Below are positions 23,285 to 35,171 of a stretch of DNA of 64,000 bases, in pieces. The position numbers and the translations under genes were made by a program. Every line of letters begins with the position of its first letter. Positions within the stretch are counted from its first letter, which is position 1. The notes beneath the pieces are model-generated. The model worked only from the letters and a program-made list of their open reading frames with translations. It was not told the DNA's origin and searched no databases. Source of the DNA: Hemerocallis citrina (Eukaryota; Streptophyta; Magnoliopsida; Asparagales; Asphodelaceae); assembly GCA_017893485.1 (NCBI GenBank), contig CM030363.1, forward strand, positions 172,324,686 to 172,388,685, in the 5' to 3' direction.

Positions 23285-23772
23285 AATTAAACTTGATTTT
23301 GAGTTAAGCTTAATTATGGGTTCATAATCCAAACCCAAAATTAAGCCCAAGTTCTAGAGATTCTCTAGAAACATCATAAAATATTATCACCTCCTCTATA
23401 TGTTCTAGAGAATTCTATAAAATAATTATCTAAAGATTTGTGTAGAAAATTCTAGGAATTGTAAGACACAAAATCTAGATATTATGGTAGAGAGTTCTAG
23501 AAGACTTGTAAGATATTTTGTAATCTTGGAGCCTATAAATAGCTCATTCCTCTCCCATTTGTAAACAAGTTGAACAAATAAATAAAAACCAAGTTAAAGA
23601 AAGAGTGTTCTTCATAAGTTCTCTAATTCTCTCTAAAAATCTTTCAAGTATTTTCTAAGTATTCTTCCATATCATTCTTCATACTTAGAGGGTTTCTTCT
23701 CTTAGTTTCACTCGGGTTTCTCGGGTATTACGGTCTTGGGCTAGTGTTAAGCACTATCGGAGTTTCTCTACA
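23282..23772 (+). repeat. 3' LTR of copia element
   Basis: 491 bp, same length as the 5' LTR, TG...CTACA. TATAAATA at 23534-23541. Confidence 0.93.
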
Positions 23773-24283
23773 AAATCATATATATTTTCATAACAAACTA
23801 TAAAATAATCCAAAAAATTAGAATAAAAAAATACAATTATAAAGAATTTTCGGGAATGCAATGTACTATACCAAACGTGATAATGCAACATTCACGAGAA
23901 TCTTTATTCCTACCCTCACATTCTCGGGAATCATCTCATTCCTGGGAATCTTTCAATCCATGTACCAAGCGCCCAGGAAAACAATAAAACTTGATGTGAA
24001 TGAGCGCTATCACAAAAGGAGCTCATTCAAATTGTGCATCCGGACTAGTTTTTTGTATATTACTTATCCCTCACTATCATGTATATGTGGATATATGGTA
24101 AATTAATTAAAAGCATATATAATAAATAATTTATGTTCAAAACTAAATAACGTCCCTACACAATTATTTTCTTAAAAGACTAAAAATTATGCACTCATAT
24201 CATCTTAGATTATATATGCAAATGTGCTAAAAAGGTGATTAGTTGATTACCCTTAATTATCATGTTCCACAAACCCTATACAG
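23773..24283. other. Right half of split MITE-like element and upstream region of the PADRE gene
   Basis: To ~23974 it continues the repeat described at 18518. From there to the TATA box it is AT-rich and is the only upstream sequence of the PADRE gene that is free of recognisable transposons (about 300 bp). Confidence 0.45.
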
Positions 24284-24291
24284 TATAAATA
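24284..24291 (+). promoter_or_regulatory. TATA box of PADRE gene
   Basis: TATAAATA 123 bp before the ATG, followed by a CT-rich leader (CTCCCTTTCTCTCCCC) and a CAATTGAA stretch, typical of plant core promoters. Confidence 0.7.
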
Positions 24292-24413
24292 ACCTTCATT
24301 GAAATGAAATCCCACACCCAGCTCCCAACCCCTTCTCCCTTTCTCTCCCCGGCCCCTTCTCTCTCTAAATTCAATCATCAAAAACAATTGAATTTAGACA
24401 AACAAATAATTAA

Positions 24414-27400
24414 ATGGGCAACTTCCAAGCAGCAGAGACGGCAACAGTGGTGATCCAGCACCCTACTGGACAGATGGAGAGAATCTACTGGTCCATCTCT
24501 GCCAGCCAGGTGATGGCCTCAAACCCCGGCCACTACGTCGCGCTAATCATCACCTCCATCCCTAAACCTAAACCTAATAACTCCTCCTCTCATGCTACTT
24601 CTTGTAGAGGTAGTAATAGCAATAGTAATAGTAGGAGTAAAGCAGTGAAGCATCTCAAGTTGCTCCGACCTGATGATACCCTCCATATTGGCCATGCATA
24701 TCACCTTGTCAGCTTTGAAGGTTTGGTGATTAACTAATTTCTTGTGTTTTTCTTTCTTTCTTTCTTTCTTTCTAGCATAGTACTAGATTTTTCAGACACA
24801 TGCATGGCATGTGTGGTCAAGATTGATTTTTCAATTTAAGGGTCAATTCTACACGGGCCACTAACAAGTATGGAAATTCCATATATCTCACTTACAAATT
24901 GATATTTCCATATAACTCACTAACTTGCTATTCTCATTCTTCTTATGTCAAATTTTATCACGAGTTTAAAAATGGCAATTTTGTCCTCTTTTAAAATTAA
25001 GGGTTAAGGTTTAGGGTTAAGGCTATTTTTAAAATTAAGGGTTAAAAAGTGACTATTTTGCTCTCTTTTAAAACCCTAATCCTAACCCTAACATAATCCT
25101 AAACCTAAACCCTAAACCCTAAATCCATAACCCTAACCCTAACCCTAAAATGAGAGCAAAATAGTCATTTTTAAACTCAGGGTAAGATTTAACATAAGTA
25201 GAATGACAATAATAATTTTTTTTTTGGTATTGATCAATATTGTGGGTGAGTTATATGGAAATATCCATTTTTGAGTGAGTTGTATGGAATTTCAATATTT
25301 GTTAGAGCATCAACTGTCGTTTTTTAAAAAACCCAAAAAATGGAAATCAATTTAGAAAATAGGTTCACAGTCGTTTGCTAAAAACCCACAAGTTAGAATA
25401 GGAGTGAACAGTTACTTGCTAAACTTAGCAGCCGCTTTAGCCAATTGCTAAATATAGAAGACGGATGATGTTCACCCATTTGACGAAGGGACGGATGAAG
25501 TACTGTTGTCTGTGGTTAAATAAAAATAAAAACAGATGAAAGACGGATGATGGTGTTCCGTCTCTCGTTGACACAAATTTCTTTTTTAAAAAAAGCCCGA
25601 TGAAGTTCAGACGAGTTGGTGTGTTTTTCTGATTTTATTATTATTATTATTATTTTACCAAAATGATTGTGAAATTTTAGAAATAATGATAGCAGCCATC
25701 CTTTCTAGATGCTAAATTCTAAAAGCTAAATATGGAAAACTTAGACAAAACGATAGTGGATGCTCTTAGTGACCCACGTCGGAAAAACCCCTTAATTGAA
25801 TTAGCTTCAGATTTTCTGGGTATATATATATATATATATATATACACTAGATTTGCCCGTAGGCACGTGCCTACGGCACGTCTTCAGAACGATACATCAT
25901 ATGAAAGTTTTGTAAACAGTAAAAAAATAATTATGTAGGCTCAAGTTTGAATAGTAAAACAATAATTAGTTGTAAATAAAAGTCATTGTTTCCATTAGTA
26001 TATGTTGAGAAATAAGTATAAATAGAGATGTAAAATCTAACTTCTTAGAACTTTGAGTGTGGAAAATGATAAAATTTAACGGTTGATGAGATATTTGCTA
26101 TTTTCAATGTAATATGAGCAATAAAAAAATGCATAAAAAATCTGAAAATTTACAAATCTGAAATTTGAAAATATAAATTTCTATGTGAATAGAGAGAATG
26201 AGAGATAGAGAAGAGAGAGAGAGAAATAAATAAATAAATAAATAATTAAATAAATAAATAAATAAATAAATAAAGGAGTTGTTTTGGGGATTTAAATTTG
26301 AGTTTTGAGGGAAAACTTTTGGGCGGGAAAATGTGTTTTGTGAGGTTAGATCTAGACCATTGATTTCAACCCTATTGAATGAGAGCCACTTGATAGCTTT
26401 CTTTGTGTTTTATTATATAGACTAGATTTGCCCGTGGGCACGTACCTGCGGCACGTCTTCAGAACGATACAAAACACCAAAATTCCTGTAAACAATAAAA
26501 CAACAATTATGTAGCTCATTTCTCTCTTAGGGAATTCTGGGGAAGTAGGGTACACGATTGCAAATATTCTCAACTGCAAGATCCAGAAACTACCGATTAA
26601 ATACCTGGGGTTGCCGATCGGTACTGGAAGCATTAGGAGGGGGGTTGGCATGGCATCATTGAAAAAATTGCCAGCAGGCTCGAAGGGTGGAAAGGTAAAA
26701 TGTTGTCCCTTGGAGGAAGACTAACATTGCTTAATTCTGTGGTCATCTCTATTCTCCTTTACTTTATGTCATTCTACCAAATTCCGGTTTGGGTGGTAAA
26801 AAAAAATTGACAGACTGAGGAGACGGTTCTTATGGAATGGAGCAGGGGAAGGGAAAGGTTATGCTTTAATTAAATAGGGCCTTGTATGCAGAAGAAAAGA
26901 ATTTGGAGGATTAGGGGTCGTCAATATTCGACAGATGAACCAAGCTCTGTTATGCAAATGGTGGTGGAAACTCAAAAAAAAAAAAAACCAGGACTAAATG
27001 GGGTACCATGATAAAGGCATCTTATTTGAAGAATGGCTGCATGCACCAGAAACAAAAGAACAAGGATTCAGCATCCGGATTTTGGAGAGGGGTGTCTAAC
27101 ACTAGAGACATCTTCATCTCCGGGGTAACCTTCTCAATTGGCAACGGAGAATCGACGTGCTTCTGGAAGGAAAATGGTGTGGTCCTATTTCCCTTAAAAG
27201 AAGGTTCTCGCAGGCTTACAGGTTTGCTATTGATAAATATGATCGGGTGGCCAGAAACTGGAGGCACGATAAATGGAGACCAAGACTGTTAGGCAGCCTT
27301 ACTAACGAGGCTAGAAGCCAAAAACTGGATCTCATTCACTTCTTGCAAGATTGGAAGCCAACGGAAAACGATCAGGAGGATCAAGTAAAATGGGAGGCGA

Positions 27401-29143
27401 AAAGGGGGGGCATTTTCTCGGTTAAATCGACGTATAAAAGGTTAAACGATGGGGGTGTGAGAGTATTCGATCCGGTGTGGATAGCTTATGCACCTCTTAA
27501 AGTCAAGACCTTTAATTGGCTTGCATGTAGGAATGCAATCCTAACTCAGAATAACTTGATTAGGAGAAGTTGGATAGGGCCGATTAACTGTGTTATGTGC
27601 AATCAGGATAATGAAACGGTCGACCATCTACTCGTCAGGTGCAGCTTTGCGAGGCCCATTTGGGGGGACCTCCTTAATAGATTCGGTATCTACGGGGAAG
27701 GTCCGGTTACGGTTCTTGACCCTTGGGGGGGAGGGTAGTTGGAAAGAAGGTCACATCCAAAGCAGCCTGTCATGTATTCGGGACACGGGGGTGGCAGCTA
27801 TATGTTGGGGCATATGGCTAGAAAGGAACAATCGAATCTTTAGAAGCACCCACAAACACATCATGCATCAACAATTGCTCTTCAAGATCATTGCTAATAT
27901 TATGTCCTGGTCTAAAACGGCAGGTGACGAACAGACAAAGAAGATCAAGGACATATACAAGGACATTTCCACCGGCGAGGTCGAACTACAGGAAGGGGAT
28001 GGGACAGGAGAGGAAGGTTGAGTCCATGGTGGGAGGCGGGACACTCAGCTGGGAGTCTTTTGGGGATGTGTGGGGTTTCATGTCGTTTTGGGGCTTCCTT
28101 TTGATGTATTTTGGGCCTTTTTTTAATTACTTGTATGTATTTTGATGGGTCTCACGGGCTCTGGAGAGTTTCATGTTGCTGGTTCTTTTTTTGGGTGGGA
28201 CTATGAATATCATGGTCCGTATGTGGCTCTCATGAATATCATTGTCCGTAACTGGTTTTTCTGTTTTATTAAAAACTTTTTAATGAAACTAGGGGGGGCC
28301 TAGGCCAACCTTTTCTGATAAAAGAAAAACAATTATGTAGCTCAAGTTTGAATAGTATGACAATAATTAGTTGTAAATAAAAGTCTATGTTTCCATTAGT
28401 ATGTTGAAAAATAATTATAAATGGGATTGTAAAATCTAACTTCTTAGAAATTTAAGTGTGGAAAATGATGAAATTTAACTGTTGAAGAGATATTTGCTAT
28501 TTTCAATATAACATGTGCAATAAAAAAAACATAGAAATTCAGAAAATTTGCAAACCTAAAATCTTAAAATCTAAATTTCTAAGTAAATAAAGAAAGAATG
28601 AGAGAGAGAGATAGGGAGAGAGAAAGAGAGAAATATGAAAAAGTGAAGAGAGAAGAGAGAGAGTAATAAAGTAATGGGGTTTTTTAGTTTTGGGGGGAAA
28701 TATTTGGTTTTAGAGTTTGAAATTTTGGAGGGGTTTTGTGAGGTTAGAACTAGGCCTTTGATTTTGGGGGGATTAAAGGTGAGCCACTTGATAGCTTTCT
28801 TTGTGTTTTATTATATATACTAGATTTGCCCGTGGGCACGTGCCTACGACACGTCTTTGAAACAATATAACATATGAAAGTCTTCTAAACAGTAAAACAA
28901 TTATTATGTAGCTCGAGTTTGAAATAATTAGTTGTAAATAAAAGTCCATGTTTCCATTAGTACATGTTGAAAAATAATTATAAATAGAGGTGTAAAATCA
29001 AACTTCGTAGAACTTTGAGTGTGAAAAATGATGAAATTTAACTGTTGATGAAATTTTTGCTATTTTGAATGTAACATGAGCAATAAAAATGCATCAAAAA
29101 ATCTGAAATATGAAAATATAAATTTCTGAGTAAATTTAAAGAG

Positions 29144-29194
<51 letters not shown>

Positions 29195-32100
29195 AATAAA
29201 TAAATAAAGGAGTTATTTTTGGAATTTGAATTTGAGTTTTAAAGAAGAATTTTTTTTGATGAAAAGAGTTTTGGAGAGAACTTTTGAGCGGGAAAATATG
29301 TTTTGTAAAATTAGATCTGGACCGTTGATTTCAAAGCTATTGAATGAGAGCCACTTGATAGCTTTCTTTGTATTTTATTATATAGATATATATATATATG
29401 TGTAGATATATATATATATATATGTGTATGTGTAATGTGTGTGTGTGTGTTGAGTGGTGTTAATTTTACTAGTTTCAAATGATAAGAGATTATGATGCCC
29501 ATAAGCAACTAGTGCAGTGCATAGGTATTCTAAAGGGATCCACTGATCCACATTAATTAATTAATTTATATTAATTTATTTACTTTTCCATCTTATTGAA
29601 AGTTCTGCACTCGAAGTATATTAATTCATTTAATTTACCATCTTATGCCTTATTTGAATACAAAGTAGAATACTTATAAGTATTTTTTGAGTATAGAGAG
29701 ATTTGCAATCTGTAGATTGCATACATATAAACTCTATTAAACTCTATTTTGGCTTTTAAATATATATATATTAGTCTCCTTCGGTTGCACACTATTTTTG
29801 GTGAGCACTCCGTGAGCACTCACGAAGTAGAGCCCCTATGAAAAATCCGAACCGTTCATGTTGTTCTATATGCCTAAGATAGCCTAAAAATAAAAAATCA
29901 AGTAATTTGAAGTTCATTTGCCCATCCATCATGCTGTTAGAATTTTCAGCCATACAATTTTGTGATGATGTAAATTATGGGCAAATGAACTTCAAATTAC
30001 TTGATTTTTTATTTTTAGGCTATCTTAGGCATATAGAACAATATGAGCGGTTCGGATTTTTCATAAGTGCTCTATTTCGTGAGTGTTCACGGAGTGCTCA
30101 CCAAAGTAGTAGCAACCCAAGATTTCTATATATATATATATATATAGTTAAATTTGAGTTTAGATACCTACTATAATATTCATTTCAACTTAACTTCGAG
30201 ATGAAAAAAAGAATGTAGTGTACCAACAAAATATGATTCAAAATAATCAAAATTTAGATGCCTACAAATAGACAAATCACCGCCACTAATCTCTATCTAA
30301 CTCCACTAACCTCATGAGTATTAACATAGTCTCTTAGTTCTTAGGAGAATATTGGGTTTAGGCCCGACATTACCTGACTGATTTTTTCAACTCACCTCTT
30401 TGACTTGTCAAATTTGAATAAAAATGCTCTCTCCAACAAATTAAGCGACTTGGACAAAAGAAAAAAGACTGAGGAGAAAGGTGAGAAAATAGGCAAGTTG
30501 GACACGGAAATTAGATATCTATTCATGTCATATAAAAGAAAATGAGGATATTAATTTGCAAAAACATAAGCAGAGAGGACTAATCACAAATATAGTTAGT
30601 GAAAATTCAAGGGTATTTTCTGGCACTTAGCCTTTTTTCTCCTAATCTTTTATATACCATGCCATAATTTGATACGATGCACGTCTAAAAAAATAAAGTT
30701 ATTAAATTAAATAAATATATATTGAATAAGAAAAAAAATAGTTTATATTTGTATGTTTTGATTTGGACTACACGTGCGATGCACATTTATATTTGTTGGA
30801 TATAATTTGGACGTGTATTATATATGTTTATATAGTTACAGGTTAGGTTTTGTTTGTTACTAATCCCAACTCTCCGAGATATTTTCTCCAATAAATTCCC
30901 AGTGTTTATAATCGTACCTTCATCTGTCAATAAAATATGCTGTTTAAAATAGCCTTTTTTCTACCTTTCTCCGCAATTAATTTAACATTGAAGTACCTCA
31001 AAGACTCAAACCAGATATTATATCTATCTAAATGTAATTTTGGTTTTTGTATAGGTGCTGAAAGAGTTTGCATCAAAGAAGAAGGTGAAGCTGAGCAAAC
31101 TACTTGCTGCTCAGAAAGAGCGTGCTCGTCGAGAGGCAAAAGAAGCAGAGAGTAGTTCCCTAGATGAGGTAATTAATTAATTAGGGAACTAATTTGACTT
31201 ATATTTCCCAATTCAGATAAAAAAGAGTTAAAGCTGCATCGTTGAAATGTCTATTTAACTTACTACTATTATAGACGTGCTGTGCACATGGAAAAAAATT
31301 GGGAGAAATGAAAAGGACAAAAAAAAATTTACCTACACGTGCGTTGCACGGGTTGGGTTAAGGACAAAGGCCTTTTCCCATTATAGTAGTAGAGATTTTT
31401 TTACTAGCATAAGAAATTATCTAAAATATATATTTTTTGAAGTGGGATTAATTATAAAGTGCCTCTGATAATCAGAGCAATTATGAAAGCGAGTAAATTC
31501 TAATAATGATAAAAAAGAGGGACCTAAAATTAGTTTTCCAGAATTATTATCCACTAGTAATATACACGTGCAATGCACGCATTATTTTTTAAAATAAAAA
31601 TTTAAAGTAAAAACTCTGATTTACATATGCGATGAATGTTTAAATAAATATGATTATATATTTTTAAAAGTAAATATGAAAACTATAATGGGAGAGTTGG
31701 AGTTCTACGTGCATTGCACGCAAGTAGGTAGATTTACAACTCCAACTTTTTCATTATAATAGTTATTATATATTGGGTAAAAGGGATATGAGCAAATTGC
31801 TCATTTAGTAAATGAGCAATTGATTATGTGGCATGCATGTAATACATTGGACAACTAACCATGTTAAGGATTTTCTAATCACATGTATGCCACATCATCA
31901 ATTGCTTATTTACTAAATGAGCAAATTGCTCATACCCCCTTTTCCCTCATATATTATTTTATAGATAGATTGATAGATAGATAGATAATAATTTACACGT
32001 GTGATGCACATTTAATATATTAAAAAAAATTAAAGTAAAAAATCTGACGTATGAGGACTTGAACCTAAGACATCCTTCACATTAGTTATGCACGTACAAT

Positions 32101-34831
32101 GCATGCGTTGGTAGATTTACAAATGACACTAAGACCTTCTCCCATGATAATATTAGAGATATGCTGATCATAATTCAGAGATGGGTAAAGTTTGTCTGTA
32201 GAGATTACAATAGGGTCATGCCGCCCTAAACTGGCACCAGGGTCGGCCCTGAGTTCCCGGGTGACCCGAGGCGAACTCCCGAAATGGGGCCCCCAATACA
32301 TTTAATAATAAAAAATAAAAATAAAAACATATATACAAAAAGTTTGCAAATTGTTTAAAGCATAATATGCAAAATATATATCATCAAATAACTGAGAAGA
32401 AAGAACCAAAGAGGGTTTGTTTTAAATGTGTGTTTCGGGTTTCGAGTTGAGGGTAAGGGTTTTGGGTTTGAATTTGAATATGGATTTCGGGTTCGAGTTT
32501 CTATTGATTTAAATGTGAATTTATTTTTAAATCACCCAAATTTAATGTCACGCCCCGCTTCCCAAAAATACGGAATACGAGCTCGTAACATTGGACCAGC
32601 GAATGAATAACGTCACCCATAAGCTGTTTATCCGATCAACTCAATAATATAAACAATACAGAACAATTGCGCAGGCAATAATAATAATCCCATGAACAAT
32701 AATACTTAGAAAGAAGCAATAAAAATATCCAAATAAAATAATAATAATCCAACGTTTGGAAACAATAATAAAATTCGGGACATAAGCCCAAAACAATAAT
32801 AAAATTCGGGACATTAGCCCAAAATAATAATAATCCAATCCAAAATAATAACAAGTCTCAATACATTAAGTTTATTAAAGCAATAAGCAATTAGAAAGCA
32901 GTAGTCTTCAGACTGTTTGTTCTCCGACTTCAGCAGACAACTGTTCTCCAAAATCTGCAATTTAATAAATTGCAGAAAGAGGAAAAGAAAACAAACCGGC
33001 CATCAATGCAATTTACGGACCGCTTGTAGTGCAGGATACAAGTACATGGAAAGGATAAACAAATAGCACGGAATAGGCATGATAACAAAATATAACAACT
33101 AGCATGGCAAGATAAACAAGTGTGAGTAGCATATAATAAGTGTCGAGTGAACAAGTATCATGTAAACAAGTAATGAGTAACGAGTGTCAAGAATCAAGTA
33201 ACAAGTATCAAGTAGCAAGTGTCAAGTGATTATGTTTAAGTCGTATATTATTACTATCTAGGTAGCACTTCATGCATCCATCTTTTTACTACATGGTTGC
33301 TACATTCAAACAGTTTCGCTTTAGACTTAGTGGTGAGCTCTATAGTTTATGTACTCGGCAATAATATTCAATAATGACCGATGACCGAATCAATCGAGAT
33401 ACTTTAGTCAGTAATCTATAATTAATCGATAACCGATATGACCGATAGACCGATAGATCGATATGACCAATAGACCGATAAATAGGGAAACACGGGCCCC
33501 TCTTCCGAGTACAGTCCCTATATTGTCCACTATTAAAAGTCAACCCTTAAATCTCGGCTTGTTAATTATTTTATTAATGCAACAATACAATATGCAATAT
33601 AGAGACATTAGATGAACGATAGTATCAACAGGAGAACAATGGGATGATAACATGGAATATGGTGTATTAGATGTCCAATCAACATGGTATAGGGTATTTT
33701 ACAAGTCTACAACAAGTTATACTACTATCAACACATCAAGTATACGAGATCATACATCATGTCATGAACAACATGCATGTATACAACAAGAAGTGGTCAT
33801 CCCTAGGTTATTTCATGTCATGGGTGTCATGTGGCAACTACGGGCGGATCAACACAATAGAGACAAGACATAATAGGAGTTTCACATAAGAATTGTTTCT
33901 AGAACAAAACTGCACTACAGGCGGTATTTAGTACTTGTATTATACAAAGAAAAGAATACAAGTTACTTGCCTTATAAACAGTGAGTTTGAATACCAAGAA
34001 TAACGGGATAAGGATCCCGAAGCAACGAACTCACGAACTAGTTCAACCCACCAATAATACGTGCAATATACATGCAAACTCAAGAACCCAACAACACAGC
34101 ACACAAAGAGACAAGCAGCAACAGTCAGAGAGACAGCAACCATGACAGCAGGGCCAAAGGGCGGTGACGTCGGCATCTCCGATGGCGGCGCGACAACAGG
34201 GGCGACGACGGACTGGGCGAAGGTGGCATCGTGGTGGCGGCACGACAGAACAGGGGGAAGGAGAAATGTGATTTGGGTTAGTGCTGCTGTGAATGTCGAG
34301 GAGAGTGGAAGAGGAGGATGGCGAGGATTTCTGGTGTGCTGGGCATCGAGGACAGGGTCGCCGGAGGGTGGCGCGACAACTGGAAGGCGGCGACGGGGTT
34401 GGAAGTCGCCGGAGGTGGCGGGGAAACACCGGAGAAGACGACAGAGAAGGTGGGTCTTGGGTTTTGGTGGGAAACAGATCGGGAGAGAGAGAACGGGAGG
34501 AGAGAGGAGAAAGAATAAGCGGTTAGGGTTTCAAAATTGTGCAATTTTTTGGGGTTTGCAATATGATTGTATTTATATGATAGAATTAGAGTACTGGGTT
34601 GGTGAATTAGTGTCCAATAACCGCGGATTTGGGTCAAGAACAAATCAAATTGGGTTTAGGATTCAATTCAGAGATAGATCAAAATCAATAGGGTTCAATT
34701 AAAAACACCCATAAATAAATAAAAGATAATAGGTTCAACAAGAAGAGCCCAATCAAGAAGAACAGAAATTTCATGAACAAATTTGATCAAAAAGAAAATA
34801 ATCAAGAAAGAAAATTCGGTATTTAAAAATA

Positions 34832-34879
<48 letters not shown>

Positions 34880-35094
34880 TTAAATCAAACGGTGAAATGC
34901 ATATAAAATTGAGCATGTTCGGGCTTAAAGCAAAATAATAATGATAATAACAATAGCGATAAAAGTATTAATACTAATAAAAATAATGATAACAATAATA
35001 ACAAATATTTATACTAATAAAAATAAGAAAATCAATAATAATAGCAATAATAATAATAATAAAAGTAATAATAATAATAATGAATAGTAAAAAT

Positions 35095-35171
<77 letters not shown>

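Larger units (their letters stand above)
18718..23772 (+). mobile_element. Ty1/copia LTR retrotransposon, structurally complete
   Basis: 5055 bp with 491-bp LTRs at both ends (TG...CA), a tRNA-iMet primer site at 19209 and a polypurine tract (AAGGGGGAG) just before the 3' LTR. The LTRs differ at about nine positions by eye (~98% identical), so the insertion is fairly recent. The 5-bp flanks (18713-18717 and 23773-23777) do not match, which suggests either flank decay or recombination between elements. Confidence 0.93.
26422..28819 (-). mobile_element. Helitron copy 2, interrupted by a LINE
   Basis: Starts (3' end) with CTAG and the CCCGTGGGCACGTACCTGCGG hairpin. It is split at 26519 by a LINE and resumes at 28345. 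Its other end is TATATAATAAAACACAAAG near 28819. Sequence outside the LINE matches copies 1 and 3 block by block. Confidence 0.7.

Noticed and set aside
32225..32295. hAT transposon terminus (CAGGGTCGGCCCTGAG)
   Set aside because: No matching second end, 8-bp duplication or transposase was found, so it is only noted within the unassigned stretch.
34043..34702. Overlapping ORFs of 77-213 codons on both strands in GC-rich DNA
   Set aside because: Compositional (GGCGGCGAC-rich), no domain, and open on both strands at once. More like an LTR leader than a gene.
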